Source: Candidatus Omnitrophota bacterium (GTDB lineage: Bacteria; Omnitrophota; Gorgyraeia; Duberdicusellales; Duberdicusellaceae). From it: 48,011 nucleotides of DNA. The notes below the pieces were generated by a model. It did no database searches, had not been told where the DNA came from, and saw only the letters and a program-made list of their open reading frames with translations. The translations under genes and the position numbers were made by a program. The DNA lies in contig WFRI01000051.1 of NCBI GenBank assembly GCA_015486615.1, forward strand, positions 1-48,011, in the 5' to 3' direction. The number at the start of each line of letters is the position of its first letter. The first letter of the stretch is position 1. This document shows positions 1 to 7,525 of this stretch, piece after piece.

Positions 1-325
1 CTCTTAAAGACTCTTTCGCCCGCGAAAATCCCGCAAATATTATATCTTCTAATCTTTCTCTGTGTATTTCAAATTCGTCTATATGCCTGCCTATATCCTG
101 ACGAGAGTCCCTGCTTAAAATCATATCAGTAAATATTTTTCTGTCCTTAATAATATCGGTAAGTTTATGCCGGACTTGCTTTATAGTTCTGTAGGTATTT
201 TTGTCAGCAGTAGAAAATCTTAAGATATCTTCAATTGTCCTTAAGGCTTCTTTTGCCCGGTTATAGTTAGCATCGAGTATCCTTAAAATTACAGTTTGAG
301 TGTTGTTTTTACTCTTTTCTGCCAT
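1..325 (-). CDS. thiE: Thiamine-phosphate synthase, N-terminal part (cut by window edge)
   Basis: The visible 108 residues match the N-terminal extension (ThiD2-like domain) found on some bacterial ThiE proteins. They read RILDANYNRAKEALRTIED near residue 15, then a helical stretch with the signature SRDSRQDIGRHIDEFEIHR near residue 75, then a second RAKESLR motif. In the family, ThiE joins HMP-pyrophosphate to the thiazole phosphate; that catalytic barrel would lie beyond base 1 and is not seen. The ATG at 325 overlaps the 3' end of rfaE2 by 17 bases, suggesting translational coupling; no good Shine-Dalgarno sequence precedes it. The domain call is family recognition; that the full synthase follows is inferred. 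Confidence 0.75.
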   Translation of the reverse strand, partial: MAEKSKNNTQTVILRILDANYNRAKEALRTIEDILRFSTADKNTYRTIKQVRHKLTDIIKDRKIFTDMILSRDSRQDIGRHIDEFEIHRERLEDIIFAGFSRAKESLR

Positions 326-803
326 TTTTTTGAGTTTTAATTATTTTCTTTATTATATTCGTAGTAGAAAATCCTTTTTTAAGTTTTACCCGGGAGACTT
401 TGCCGCCGTTGTTTTTTACAATGTCATATCCTGCTATATCCTCTTTTTTCCAGTCTCCGCCTTTTACCAATACATTCGGTTTTATTCTTTTTATTAAGTT
501 TAAAGGGGTTAAATCTGAGAATGGGATAATGTAATCTACATACCCAATAGCAGAAAGTATAGATATGCGGGATTTTAAATCAAGCACCGGCCTGTTTCCA
601 CCTTTTATCTTCTTTATTGATTGGTCGGAATTAAGGCCTACAATAAGAATATCTCCTTTATTTTTTGCCTGTTTTAAAACTTCTATATGGCCGGGATGGA
701 TTAAGTCAAAACAGCCGTTGGTAAAGACTATTTTCTTTCTTTTATTTTTTAAAGTTTTAATTAGTTTCTCAAGGCTTTTTAAATTTAACAGTTTATCTTT
801 CAT
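309..803 (-). CDS. rfaE2: D-glycero-beta-D-manno-heptose 1-phosphate adenylyltransferase
   Basis: A stand-alone nucleotidyltransferase of 164 residues, corresponding to the C-terminal half of E. coli HldE. It carries the cytidylyltransferase-fold signature VFTNGCFDLIHPGH with the HxGH motif near the N-terminus, then GLNSDQS and KGGDW. It makes ADP-heptose from heptose-1-phosphate and ATP for the LPS inner core. It lies just downstream of gmhA, which catalyses the first step of the same pathway, so the two form a partial heptose operon; the kinase domain (RfaE1) and GmhB are not in the window. I chose the ATG at 803 over a TTG at 809. Neither has a clear Shine-Dalgarno sequence. Confidence 0.92.
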   Translation of the reverse strand: MKDKLLNLKSLEKLIKTLKNKRKKIVFTNGCFDLIHPGHIEVLKQAKNKGDILIVGLNSDQSIKKIKGGNRPVLDLKSRISILSAIGYVDYIIPFSDLTPLNLIKRIKPNVLVKGGDWKKEDIAGYDIVKNNGGKVSRVKLKKGFSTTNIIKKIIKTQKNGRKE

Positions 804-822
804 AGACAATTCATTCAGGAAG

Positions 823-1389
823 TTAATCCGGAAATAAGGTCTGTTCTATTATTTCTGATATTATGTGAATAATTAAAATATGCATTTCTTGAATACGTGC
901 AGTATTTCCCGAAGGAATTACCAAAGAATAATCTGCTAAATCTTTAGCTTTTCCGCCATTCTTGCCCAGTAAAGCCAGTGTAATTATCCCTTGGGCTTGG
1001 GCAGCCTGAATGGCTTCTATCAAGTTTTGGGATTTGCCTGAGGTAGATAAAATTAATAGAGCGTCTTTTTCTCTGCCTAATGCCTGTACTTGTTGGGAAA
1101 ATACTTTGTCAAAGCCCAAATCGTTGCCTACAGCCGTAAGAATAGATGTGTCAGTAGTAAGGGCAATCGCCGGTATGGGCTGGCGGTCTTTTTTAAACCT
1201 GCCGACTAATTCTGCTGCCATATGCTGGCTGTCGGCTGCACTGCCTCCATTGCCGGCAATTAAGATTTTGCCTTTGTTCTTTAGTACGGAAATTAATGCC
1301 TGGCTGATTGTGTTTATTGACTCAATATAACCGGACAATTCCTGACATAGTTTTATATGTGCGGCAATACTGTTTTCTATACTTTGCAT
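823..1389 (-). CDS. gmhA: D-sedoheptulose 7-phosphate isomerase
   Basis: A SIS-domain protein of 188 residues, the usual length for GmhA. It converts sedoheptulose 7-phosphate to D-glycero-D-manno-heptose 7-phosphate, the entry step of ADP-heptose synthesis. Seen: the phosphosugar loop ILIAGNGGSAADSQHMAAEL near residue 42, and further on LSTSGKSQNLIEAI and the C-terminal QEMHILIIHIISEIIEQ helix that carries catalytic residues in this family. A GAGGAAG ribosome-binding site sits 7 bases before the ATG. It is followed by rfaE2 after about 20 bases and preceded by pfk after 12, so it is part of the 3048-to-1 operon. The pair is strong evidence for a heptose-containing LPS. Confidence 0.95.
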   Translation of the reverse strand: MQSIENSIAAHIKLCQELSGYIESINTISQALISVLKNKGKILIAGNGGSAADSQHMAAELVGRFKKDRQPIPAIALTTDTSILTAVGNDLGFDKVFSQQVQALGREKDALLILSTSGKSQNLIEAIQAAQAQGIITLALLGKNGGKAKDLADYSLVIPSGNTARIQEMHILIIHIISEIIEQTLFPD

Positions 1390-1401
1390 AAATAAACTTC
1401 C

Positions 1402-2427
1402 TCAGCCGAAAAATATTTTGGCTATTTCATAAAAGTTTTGGTTTACAGTTTTAAGTTCTGCTACTGCGTCTTGCAGGGGCACGTCTATTATTTCATTGCC
1501 TTTTAAAGAAGCCATACGGCCGAATTTTCCTTCTAGAACCAGCTGCATTGCTTTTATTCCATAGCGGGTGGCTAATATTCGGTCAAAAGATGTAGGGGAT
1601 CCTCCTCTTTGAATGTGGCCTAATACTGTTACCCGGGTTTCAAAGCCGGTATTTTTTTCTATTAAATCTCCTAAAATATGGCCTATACCGCCTAATTTAA
1701 TATGGCCGAAATCATCTACTTGTTGGTTTTGAGTTATTTCTTTTTCTTTAATCTTTGCGCCTTCAGCCACAACAACTATGCTGAAAGTTTTTCCTCTGCT
1801 ATGGCGTTTTTTCAGTATAGAGCAAACTTCATCTATGTCTATAGGTATTTCCGGTATAAGAATAACATCTGCTCCGCCGGCTATGCCTGAATATAAGGCT
1901 ATCCATCCGGCATGCCTGCCCATTACTTCCACAACAATAATTCTATGATGGCTTTCGGCAGTAGTATGCAGCCGGTCAATGCATTCTGTGACTATGTTTA
2001 CTGCTGTGTCGAAACCAAAGGTAAAATCCGTGGCATTTAAGTCGTTATCTATGGTTTTAGGCACTCCTACGATATTTAAACCCTGCTGGTAAAGTTTATT
2101 GGCAACACCTAAAGTGTCTTCTCCACCAATGGCAATTAGGGCGTCTAATCCCATTTCTTTAAAATTTTTTATGGCTGTCTCTGGACCGTTTTCCTGCTTA
2201 TAAATGTTGGTCCGGGATGTTCCTAAGATAGTGCCTCCTTTAGGAAGTATCCCGGATATAGAATCTAAAGTTAAAGGCTTAAAGGATTTTTCTAAAAGCC
2301 CGCGCCAGCCGTTCTGTATGCCTATTACCTGCCAGTTATTATTTAACGCTGTCCTTGTAGATGCTCTGATTACTGCGTTTAAACCCGGGCAGTCTCCTCC
2401 GCCGGTTAATATTGCTACTTTTGACAT
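1402..2427 (-). CDS. pfkA: 6-phosphofructokinase, likely pyrophosphate-dependent
   Basis: A group A phosphofructokinase of 341 residues with GGGDCPGLNAVIR at the N-terminus, TSRTN, GGEDTLG (101-107), VPKTIDNDL (122-130) and MGRHAGW. Numbering matches the E. coli enzyme directly, and the two residues that separate phosphoryl donors are Asp104 and Lys124, the combination typical of PPi-dependent enzymes rather than the Gly104/Gly124 of E. coli ATP-PFK. The enzyme would phosphorylate fructose 6-phosphate, probably reversibly. It has a strong AAGGAGG ribosome-binding site. It lies between the amaP-like gene and gmhA. The family is certain; donor specificity is inferred from two residues. Confidence 0.93.
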   Translation of the reverse strand: MSKVAILTGGGDCPGLNAVIRASTRTALNNNWQVIGIQNGWRGLLEKSFKPLTLDSISGILPKGGTILGTSRTNIYKQENGPETAIKNFKEMGLDALIAIGGEDTLGVANKLYQQGLNIVGVPKTIDNDLNATDFTFGFDTAVNIVTECIDRLHTTAESHHRIIVVEVMGRHAGWIALYSGIAGGADVILIPEIPIDIDEVCSILKKRHSRGKTFSIVVVAEGAKIKEKEITQNQQVDDFGHIKLGGIGHILGDLIEKNTGFETRVTVLGHIQRGGSPTSFDRILATRYGIKAMQLVLEGKFGRMASLKGNEIIDVPLQDAVAELKTVNQNFYEIAKIFFG

Positions 2428-2454
2428 TGTTAAACCTCCTTCTTAAGTCTAATT

Positions 2455-3048
2455 TTAATACTGTCTATAAGGTATATTTGCATTCTCGTCTTCTATTTCT
2501 TGGAAGTTGTCTTTAATATGTTTTTTTGTGTCTAATAAGATTTTGCGGATATTTATTTTTATAATTATATCTTCTTCGATATTCAATATATTTTGGAGTT
2601 TGTCTTTTATTAAATTCTGCATTTTCGAAGTTATTTCCGGTATATTAGTCTCTGCCGAGAGTATAGTTTTTATTATTACAGTTACTCCTTTTTTAGAAGC
2701 GATTATCTGCGGCTTTATTTCCTTTATTTCCTCAATGTCCTTAAGAGTTTTTCTAATTACATCTTCTAAAGCGGCCAGAGTAATGCTTACTTCTCCTAAC
2801 GGTCTTTGAAAGGCTATATTTCTTTCTCTGCGTTTTCTGATTAAAGCGTATTCCACTGACCTTATATACAAGAGAATTATAAGCAGGCCGGATGATATTG
2901 TTGATATTTGCAGGTTAAGTGATGAATTTATTGTTTGTAATATATTGTTTATTACAGCGGGTGTTAAACTGCCAGTTCCTGCCAGTATTAAAACTAATCC
3001 TGCCGCTATAGATATGGTAAAATATGCCAGTTTAGCCAGAAAATTCAT
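2455..3048 (-). CDS. amaP: AmaP-like Asp23-family membrane anchor protein
   Basis: A protein of 197 residues with two N-terminal hydrophobic segments (about 5-28 and 50-65), then a basic patch (RKRRER) and a cytoplasmic Asp23/DUF322-type domain containing GEVSITLAALEDVIRKTL. This resembles AmaP, the membrane protein that anchors the Asp23 alkaline-shock protein in Firmicutes. Its function here is unknown. The nearest upstream genes are accB and accC; in Firmicutes an Asp23-family gene (yqhY) commonly follows accBC. The start is supported by AGGAGG 6 bases upstream of the ATG. It begins a run with pfk, gmhA, rfaE2 and thiE. The family assignment is good; any role in fatty-acid or envelope control is speculative. 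Confidence 0.8.
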   Translation of the reverse strand: MNFLAKLAYFTISIAAGLVLILAGTGSLTPAVINNILQTINSSLNLQISTISSGLLIILLYIRSVEYALIRKRRERNIAFQRPLGEVSITLAALEDVIRKTLKDIEEIKEIKPQIIASKKGVTVIIKTILSAETNIPEITSKMQNLIKDKLQNILNIEEDIIIKINIRKILLDTKKHIKDNFQEIEDENANIPYRQY

Positions 3049-3071
3049 AATTACCTCCTGTTTGTATTATT

Positions 3072-3098
3072 ATTTTACAGAACTAAAATTAAAATCAA
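3072..3098 (-). promoter_or_regulatory. Possible weak promoter for the amaP-pfk-gmhA operon
   Basis: On the minus strand TTGATT is followed after 15 bases by TAAAAT, preceded by TG. The spacer is short and both boxes are off consensus, so this is only a candidate. It lies about 25 bases before the amaP start and after the repeat-rich spacer, where a new transcript would be expected. Confidence 0.3.
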
Positions 3099-3124
3099 GG
3101 CGCAAAATTGTAATAAAATAACCA

Positions 3125-3260
3125 AGAACCAAACATTTAATGTCCAACGTCGAATGGCCAACGCCGGAGGCTGCCATTTAAAAAGCGCATCAGCGTTTTT
3201 TTAACACTTCGGGGGTGGAAAGAATTCCACCCCCGAAGTGGGTGCCGGTAAGAAAACATA
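3125..3260. repeat. Composite intergenic repeat, copy 1
   Basis: This 407-base gap between accC and the amaP-like gene contains no gene. The repeat has, in order: the phrase TGTCCAACGTCG, an A-tract/T-tract hairpin (AAAAAGCGC, loop, GCG, T7), a perfect 16-base-pair hairpin at 3205-3240 with arms CACTTCGGGGGTGGAA and TTCCACCCCCGAAGTG and loop AGAA, then GGGTGCCGGTAAGAAA. The same modules in the same order and orientation recur at 16775-16895. Small open frames across it are repeat-derived and are not annotated. Confidence 0.85.
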
Positions 3261-3334
3261 TCAAAGATCAAAAGGCAAAATGCAAAATTATAATATTTCT
3301 TGGATCTTTTTGAATTTTCATTTTTCATTTTGCC

Positions 3335-3354
3335 TGTCTGCCGGCAGGCAGACA
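3335..3354. repeat. Short perfect palindrome in the accC-amaP spacer
   Basis: TGTCTGCC and GGCAGACA form an 8-base-pair stem around a GGCA loop. It is flanked by AT-rich phrases (AAAATGCAAAA, TTTCATTTTGCC) that also occur before the guaA spacer repeats. It looks like part of the genome's dispersed intergenic repeat stock. Confidence 0.6.
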
Positions 3355-3370
3355 TTTTGATTTAACTATA

Positions 3371-3389
3371 AGCACTCCGGTGCTTTTTT
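3371..3389 (+). terminator. Plus-oriented terminator-like hairpin
   Basis: AGCAC-TCCG-GTGCT followed by a run of Ts on the plus strand forms a small hairpin with a U-tract. No plus-strand gene ends here, so if it works it would stop antisense transcription; alternatively it is just a repeat module. Confidence 0.35.
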
Positions 3390-3432
3390 AACAGTATCAA
3401 TCTGCTCCGCTGCAGGCGGAGTATTTAAGAAT

Positions 3433-3451
3433 TTGCGGATCCAACCCGCAA
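3433..3451 (-). terminator. Possible accC terminator hairpin
   Basis: TTGCGG and CCGCAA form a 6-base-pair stem with a 7-base loop, 5 bases after the accC stop codon. In the minus direction it is followed by ATTCTTAAAT, a poor U-tract. It could be a weak intrinsic terminator. Confidence 0.3.
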
Positions 3452-3455
3452 GGCC

Positions 3456-4814
3456 TCATTCATTGCCTACCTCCGGGCCTGTATACCGGGTGAGAAAGCC
3501 GGTGTTATAATTGCCTTTTACGAAGTTTTCATCTGTCAATATTTTCTTATAAAGAGGGATAGTTGTTTTTAACGGTTCAACCATAAATTCGTCTAAACAC
3601 CTTTTAGCAATTTCTATTGCTGATTTGCGGGTTTTGTCTTTTACTATCATCTTTCCAATCATTGAGTCATAGTAAGGAGGGATTTTATATCCCTGATATG
3701 CGTGGGTGTCTATCCTTACGCCGAAACCTGCGGGCAGGTGGAGAAAATCAATAGTCCCCGGAGAGGGCAGAAAATTATTTTCCGGATCCTCAGCATTTAT
3801 ACGGAATTCTATTATATGACCGCGGGGTTTTACATCCTCTTGTTTAATATCTAATCTATCACCGGCTGCCAGTTTTATTTGGAGTTTTATCAAGTCTATT
3901 CCGGTAAGTTCTTCAGTTATTGTATGCTCTACCTGAATGCGGGTGTTCATTTCTATAAAATACAGTTTTCCTTCTTTATCCATTAAAAATTCCATAGTGC
4001 CTACATTTGAATAATTAATGGCTTTTGCGCCTTTTACCGCATAGTCGCATAACATCCGTCTTAGTTTTGCGTTCAATACCAAAGAAGGAGTTTCTTCAAT
4101 CAGTTTTTGATGCCTTCGTTGTATAGAGCATTCCCGTTCGAACAAGTAAATAATATTGCCGAAATTATCACCAGCAATCTGGATTTCTATGTGCCGGGGA
4201 TTTTCCAGGTATTTTTCGATATAGACACTGGAATTGCCAAAAGCGGTTTCTGCTTCAGACTGGGCTGTTATAAATGCACTAATGAGCCGTATATCGCTGT
4301 GGCAGATTCTCATGCCTCTGCCTCCGCCTCCGGCAGCGGCCTTGATTATAACCGGATAGCCTATTCTGTTAGCTATGTTTAAGGCTTCTTCTTTATTGTT
4401 TACCGGCTCTAAACTGCCGGGAATTACTGGTATGCCTTTTTTTTTCATTATTTTTCTGGCTTCTATTTTATTACCCATGGTCCGGATATTTTCTGCAGAA
4501 GGCCCGATAAATTTAATTCCACAGGATTCACATACTTCCGCAAAATGAGGGTTTTCAGCCAGAAATCCGTATCCTGGATGGATTGCGTCAGCATCGGTTA
4601 TTTCAGCCGCACTGATTATAGAAGAAATGTTTAAATAACTATTTTGGGGATTGGCTTCTCCTATGCATATTGCTTCGTCAGCAATTTGAACAGGCAGGGA
4701 ATCCCTGTCAGCTTCAGAGTAGGCAAGAGTTGTCCTTATTCCTAATTCCTTGCATGCCCGAATAATCCTTAGGGCTATCTCTCCCCGGTTGGCTATAAGA
4801 ATCTTTTTAAACAT
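3456..4814 (-). CDS. accC: Acetyl-CoA carboxylase, biotin carboxylase subunit
   Basis: 452 residues, normal for AccC. It carboxylates the biotin on AccB using ATP and bicarbonate, the first half of malonyl-CoA synthesis. Seen: start MFKKILIANRGEIALRIIRA, ATP-grasp glycine-rich loop AAAGGGGRGMR near residue 160, HIEIQIAGD, ERECSIQRRHQK, the FIEMNTRIQVEH metal and ATP site, and RINAEDP. It starts 3 bases after the accB stop, typical of coupled accBC. The beta carboxyltransferase accD lies elsewhere in the window at 23542-24411; accA is not seen. The C-terminus ends TGPEVGNE, just before a repeat-rich spacer. Confidence 0.97.
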   Translation of the reverse strand: MFKKILIANRGEIALRIIRACKELGIRTTLAYSEADRDSLPVQIADEAICIGEANPQNSYLNISSIISAAEITDADAIHPGYGFLAENPHFAEVCESCGIKFIGPSAENIRTMGNKIEARKIMKKKGIPVIPGSLEPVNNKEEALNIANRIGYPVIIKAAAGGGGRGMRICHSDIRLISAFITAQSEAETAFGNSSVYIEKYLENPRHIEIQIAGDNFGNIIYLFERECSIQRRHQKLIEETPSLVLNAKLRRMLCDYAVKGAKAINYSNVGTMEFLMDKEGKLYFIEMNTRIQVEHTITEELTGIDLIKLQIKLAAGDRLDIKQEDVKPRGHIIEFRINAEDPENNFLPSPGTIDFLHLPAGFGVRIDTHAYQGYKIPPYYDSMIGKMIVKDKTRKSAIEIAKRCLDEFMVEPLKTTIPLYKKILTDENFVKGNYNTGFLTRYTGPEVGNE

Positions 4815-4817
4815 AAG

Positions 4818-5258
4818 TTATTTTACCAGAAACAAAACCTGGCCGTATTCTATAGGTTCTGCATTTTCCACTAAGATCTCTGCTATTTCTCCGTCAACTT
4901 CAGATTTTATTTCATTCATAAGTTTCATTGCTTCAATAATGCAGAGCACTTCGCCTTTTTTGATTTTTTTGCCGACTTCTACGTAAGGCTCAGCATCAGG
5001 GGCAGGCGCCCGGTAAAACGTCCCGACCATTGGAGATTTAATCTCAATCAGATTGTGAGTTTTGTCTTGATCTTTCTGTTGAGGCTGGTTCGGCTGATTA
5101 GGCTGCGGTATTTTCTGGTATGTTATTTCCGGCTGTGTTAACATTTTTGTCTCGGTTTTCCTTAACTTTATTTTTTTGCCTTCCTGCTCTATTTCTATCT
5201 CCGCTAAATTGCTTTCTTCCATTAACTTAATTATTTCTTTAATATCTTTTATATCCAT
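4818..5258 (-). CDS. accB: Biotin carboxyl carrier protein of acetyl-CoA carboxylase
   Basis: 146 residues in the usual AccB layout: a short helical N-terminal domain, a Pro/Gln-rich linker (about residues 51-66), and a C-terminal biotinyl domain with SPMVGTFYRAPAP and the biotinylation motif EAMKLMNEI, the lysine being residue 112. The carrier lysine shuttles carboxyl groups from AccC to the carboxyltransferase. Two ATGs are adjacent; GGGAGG lies 6 bases before the one at 5258 but only 3 before 5261, so I chose 5258. It is followed directly by accC and preceded by a spacer of about 200 bases separating it from efp. Confidence 0.96.
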   Translation of the reverse strand: MDIKDIKEIIKLMEESNLAEIEIEQEGKKIKLRKTETKMLTQPEITYQKIPQPNQPNQPQQKDQDKTHNLIEIKSPMVGTFYRAPAPDAEPYVEVGKKIKKGEVLCIIEAMKLMNEIKSEVDGEIAEILVENAEPIEYGQVLFLVK

Positions 5259-5289
5259 CATTATCCTCCCGATTGAGTATCAATAACCA

Positions 5290-5455
5290 TTTTCTTCCCA
5301 GCACTCTCCGATGTCCAATGTCGAACGTCCAATGTTAGAAGTAAGAAGTGAGACGTTAGAAGTTAGAAGTGTCCACCCTCTAATCTTCAGCGTCTAATGT
5401 CCTGGATATTCGACTTTGGACGTTTTTTATAGAGCGCGCCGGCGTTTTTTAGGCG
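5290..5455. repeat. Phrase-repeat spacer between efp and accB
   Basis: The gap has no credible gene. It contains repeated words (GATGTCCAATGTCGAACGTCC, then TTAGAAGTTAGAAGT and CGTCTAATGTCC) and a GC-rich palindromic patch followed by six Ts on the plus strand at about 5432-5450. The GTCCAATGTCG vocabulary matches spacers at 3140, 16780, 29060, 29240 and 34500. No strong promoter for accB was found here. Confidence 0.65.
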
Positions 5456-5462
5456 GGTTCCA

Positions 5463-6023
5463 TTATGCCCTTCCTAAATATTCTTTATTCGCGGTGTCTA
5501 TTTTAACAATATCACCAGGGTTTATAAATAAAGGGACTTGTATCTGGGCGCCGGTATCTAAAACAGCCGGTTTTAACCCGGCCCGGACACTGTCGCCTTT
5601 AATACCGGGTTCAGTATGCTTTACTTTTAATTCCAAAACAGCCGGCAGTTCTAAATTAATCAGACTGTTATCGTAGAAAATCCCGTTTAATTCAGTATTC
5701 TCTTTGAGCAAATCTGCAATATGTTCTATTTTATTTCTATCTAAAATAAAATCTTCAAATGTTTCCATATCCATAAAGTGGAAAAATCCACCGTCTTTGT
5801 AAGTATATTGCAGTTTGCGGCGTTCAATAAAGGCTTCTTCTACATTGTCAGAGTCCCTTAGGGTTTTTTCCAATACTATGCCAGTCTTTAAGTTTCTTAA
5901 TTTAGCCCGGCAGAAAGCAGAACCTCTGCCTAATTTGGCATGTTCGCATCTGACAACAATGAATAATTCGCCGCTTAAAGAAATGGTCAGACCGGGTTTT
6001 ATTGAGCCTATGTTAATCGGCAT
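5463..6023 (-). CDS. efp: Translation elongation factor P
   Basis: 186 residues, the full three-domain EF-P length. EF-P binds stalled ribosomes between P and E sites and promotes peptide bonds at polyproline stretches. Seen: N-terminal KOW-like domain with KLGRGSAFCRAKLRNLKTG, then the OB domains with HFMDMETFED and the C-terminal GAQIQVPLFINPGDIVKIDT signature. The tip residue that is lysine in E. coli (modified by EpmA) is Arg33 here. Arg at this site is the substrate of EarP rhamnosylation in some bacteria, but no earP is in the window. The start overlaps the M24 peptidase gene by 11 bases and has a GAGG site 6 bases upstream. Confidence 0.96.
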   Translation of the reverse strand: MPINIGSIKPGLTISLSGELFIVVRCEHAKLGRGSAFCRAKLRNLKTGIVLEKTLRDSDNVEEAFIERRKLQYTYKDGGFFHFMDMETFEDFILDRNKIEHIADLLKENTELNGIFYDNSLINLELPAVLELKVKHTEPGIKGDSVRAGLKPAVLDTGAQIQVPLFINPGDIVKIDTANKEYLGRA

Positions 6024-7080
6024 CTAAGACCTCGCAGCCTTTGGCAGTAACTCTTATTACACTTTCATAACGTATTCCGAATTTTGACGGTATATATATA
6101 CCGGGTTCTACTGTAAAAACCATATTTTCCAATATTATTGAGTCATTATTCTTATTTATGAAAGGCTTTTCATGGACATTTAATCCAACGCCGTGGCCTA
6201 AAGAATGGCCGAAATATTTTCCATAACCGCATTTTTCAATGTAATTTCTTGCAGTTAAGTCTATGTCTTTTATTCTGACACCAGGCTTGATTTTTTCTAT
6301 CGCTTTGACACGGGCTGTTTTAACTACATTAAAAATCTTGGCAAATATAGAAGGCATTTTATCGGAAAACAAAACTCTTGTCAAGTCAGCACAATATCCC
6401 TGATATTTTGCCCCCATATCAATTAGTAATGGCTTGTTTGATACTATTTTTGCTTCCTGGGGGCTATAATGCGGCAGGGCTGAGTTTTTGCCAGCGGCTG
6501 TTATAATATTAAAGGCTATGGCATTGTCTCCTTTCAATTTTAGAAATCTTTCTATTTCAATTGAAAGCCTTTTTTCACTTATTCCCGGGTAAAGGATATC
6601 CCGGGCAAATTTAAATGCTTCCAGAGTTATCTCTACGGCTTTTTTTATTTTGGCAATTTCGGTTTTGTCTTTTACTGCCCGGATATTTGGTAAAGGGTCC
6701 TCTGAAACATTTAAAGATATTTTATATTCGGTAAACTTTTCCTTAAAAATATTGTATTCTGCCAGAGGCAGACTGCGGGCCTGCAGACAAATATTTTTTG
6801 CTCCTGTCCTTTTTATATTTTTGGCAATGTAATCGAAAATTCCTGAAGAATAGATTCTTAGGCTGATTTGAGGAATTTGTTTTGCCTGCAGATAATATCT
6901 GAAGTCAGTAAATAATATAGGGTTATTGTCAATGCTTACAAAAAGATAACCTTCTATTCCCTGTTCTCCGGTAAGATAAGTTATATCACTTTCAGAAGAT
7001 ATTAGAATTCCATCTATCCCTTTATTTTTTAACGCGGAAGTTAATTTGGCAATCCGCAAGGAAAAAAGTTTATTTTCCAT
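6013..7080 (-). CDS. pepP: M24B family aminopeptidase (Xaa-Pro type)
   Basis: 355 residues with an N-terminal creatinase-like domain (to about residue 125) and a C-terminal pita-bread metallopeptidase domain. Metal ligands can be followed: DMGAKYQGYCADLTR supplies two aspartates, GHSLGHGVGLNVHE the histidine, EPGIYI a glutamate and RYESVI the last glutamate. The family removes N-terminal residues preceding proline. It sits in the order aroQ, peptidase, efp, the same as yqhS-yqhT-efp in Bacillus. The start has AGGAAG 7 bases upstream and overlaps the end of aroQ by 11 bases. Substrate specificity is inferred from family and context. Confidence 0.9.
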   Translation of the reverse strand: MENKLFSLRIAKLTSALKNKGIDGILISSESDITYLTGEQGIEGYLFVSIDNNPILFTDFRYYLQAKQIPQISLRIYSSGIFDYIAKNIKRTGAKNICLQARSLPLAEYNIFKEKFTEYKISLNVSEDPLPNIRAVKDKTEIAKIKKAVEITLEAFKFARDILYPGISEKRLSIEIERFLKLKGDNAIAFNIITAAGKNSALPHYSPQEAKIVSNKPLLIDMGAKYQGYCADLTRVLFSDKMPSIFAKIFNVVKTARVKAIEKIKPGVRIKDIDLTARNYIEKCGYGKYFGHSLGHGVGLNVHEKPFINKNNDSIILENMVFTVEPGIYIPSKFGIRYESVIRVTAKGCEVLDAD

Positions 7081-7525
7081 TTAGAATCTTCCTGGCAGCA
7101 TATAAAGCGAGAATATACCCCTGCAGTCCGAATCCCGATATTACTCCTATGCAGATATCCGAAATCAGGGACTTTTTGCGAAAATCCTCTCTTCTATGGA
7201 TATTGGACAAATGGACCTCTATCGCCGGTATATTTACCGCCAGCAAAGCGTCTCTTATTGCCACGCTTGTATGCGTGTAGGCCGCAGGGTTTATAATTAT
7301 TAGCGCGAATCTGTCCACAGCGGAATTTATCCTATCTACAATAGCACCTTCATGATTGGACTGAAAAAATACAATATCTAAGTTGGTTCTCTCTGCTTCT
7401 TTTTGCAGGATAGTTTTTAAATCAGAAAGTTTTTCCCTACCGTAAATTTCCGGCTGTCTTCTGCCTAATAAGTTTAAGTTGGGCCCGTTGATTATTAAGA
7501 TTTTCTTTCTACTGCTTTTGCGCAT
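7070..7525 (-). CDS. aroQ: Type II 3-dehydroquinate dehydratase
   Basis: 151 residues, as expected for the dodecameric type II enzyme. It dehydrates 3-dehydroquinate to 3-dehydroshikimate for aromatic amino acids. Seen: KILIINGPNLNLLGRRQPEIYG with the flexible-loop Arg and Tyr, FFQSNHEGAIVDRI, IINPAAYTHTSVAIRDAL and EVHLSNIHRREDFRKKS carrying the catalytic His. An in-frame TTG at 7549 would add 8 residues, but the ATG at 7525 has AGAAGG 8 bases upstream, so I chose it. It overlaps the end of the upstream Trm112-like gene by 17 bases and the downstream peptidase by 11. Confidence 0.95.
   Translation of the reverse strand: MRKSSRKKILIINGPNLNLLGRRQPEIYGREKLSDLKTILQKEAERTNLDIVFFQSNHEGAIVDRINSAVDRFALIIINPAAYTHTSVAIRDALLAVNIPAIEVHLSNIHRREDFRKKSLISDICIGVISGFGLQGYILALYAARKILNGK

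Noticed and set aside
3137..3355. Small minus-strand frame over the composite repeat
   Set aside because: Its residues are dictated by the hairpin and phrase repeats, and the equivalent frame at 16716-16907 shows the same repeat-derived sequence.
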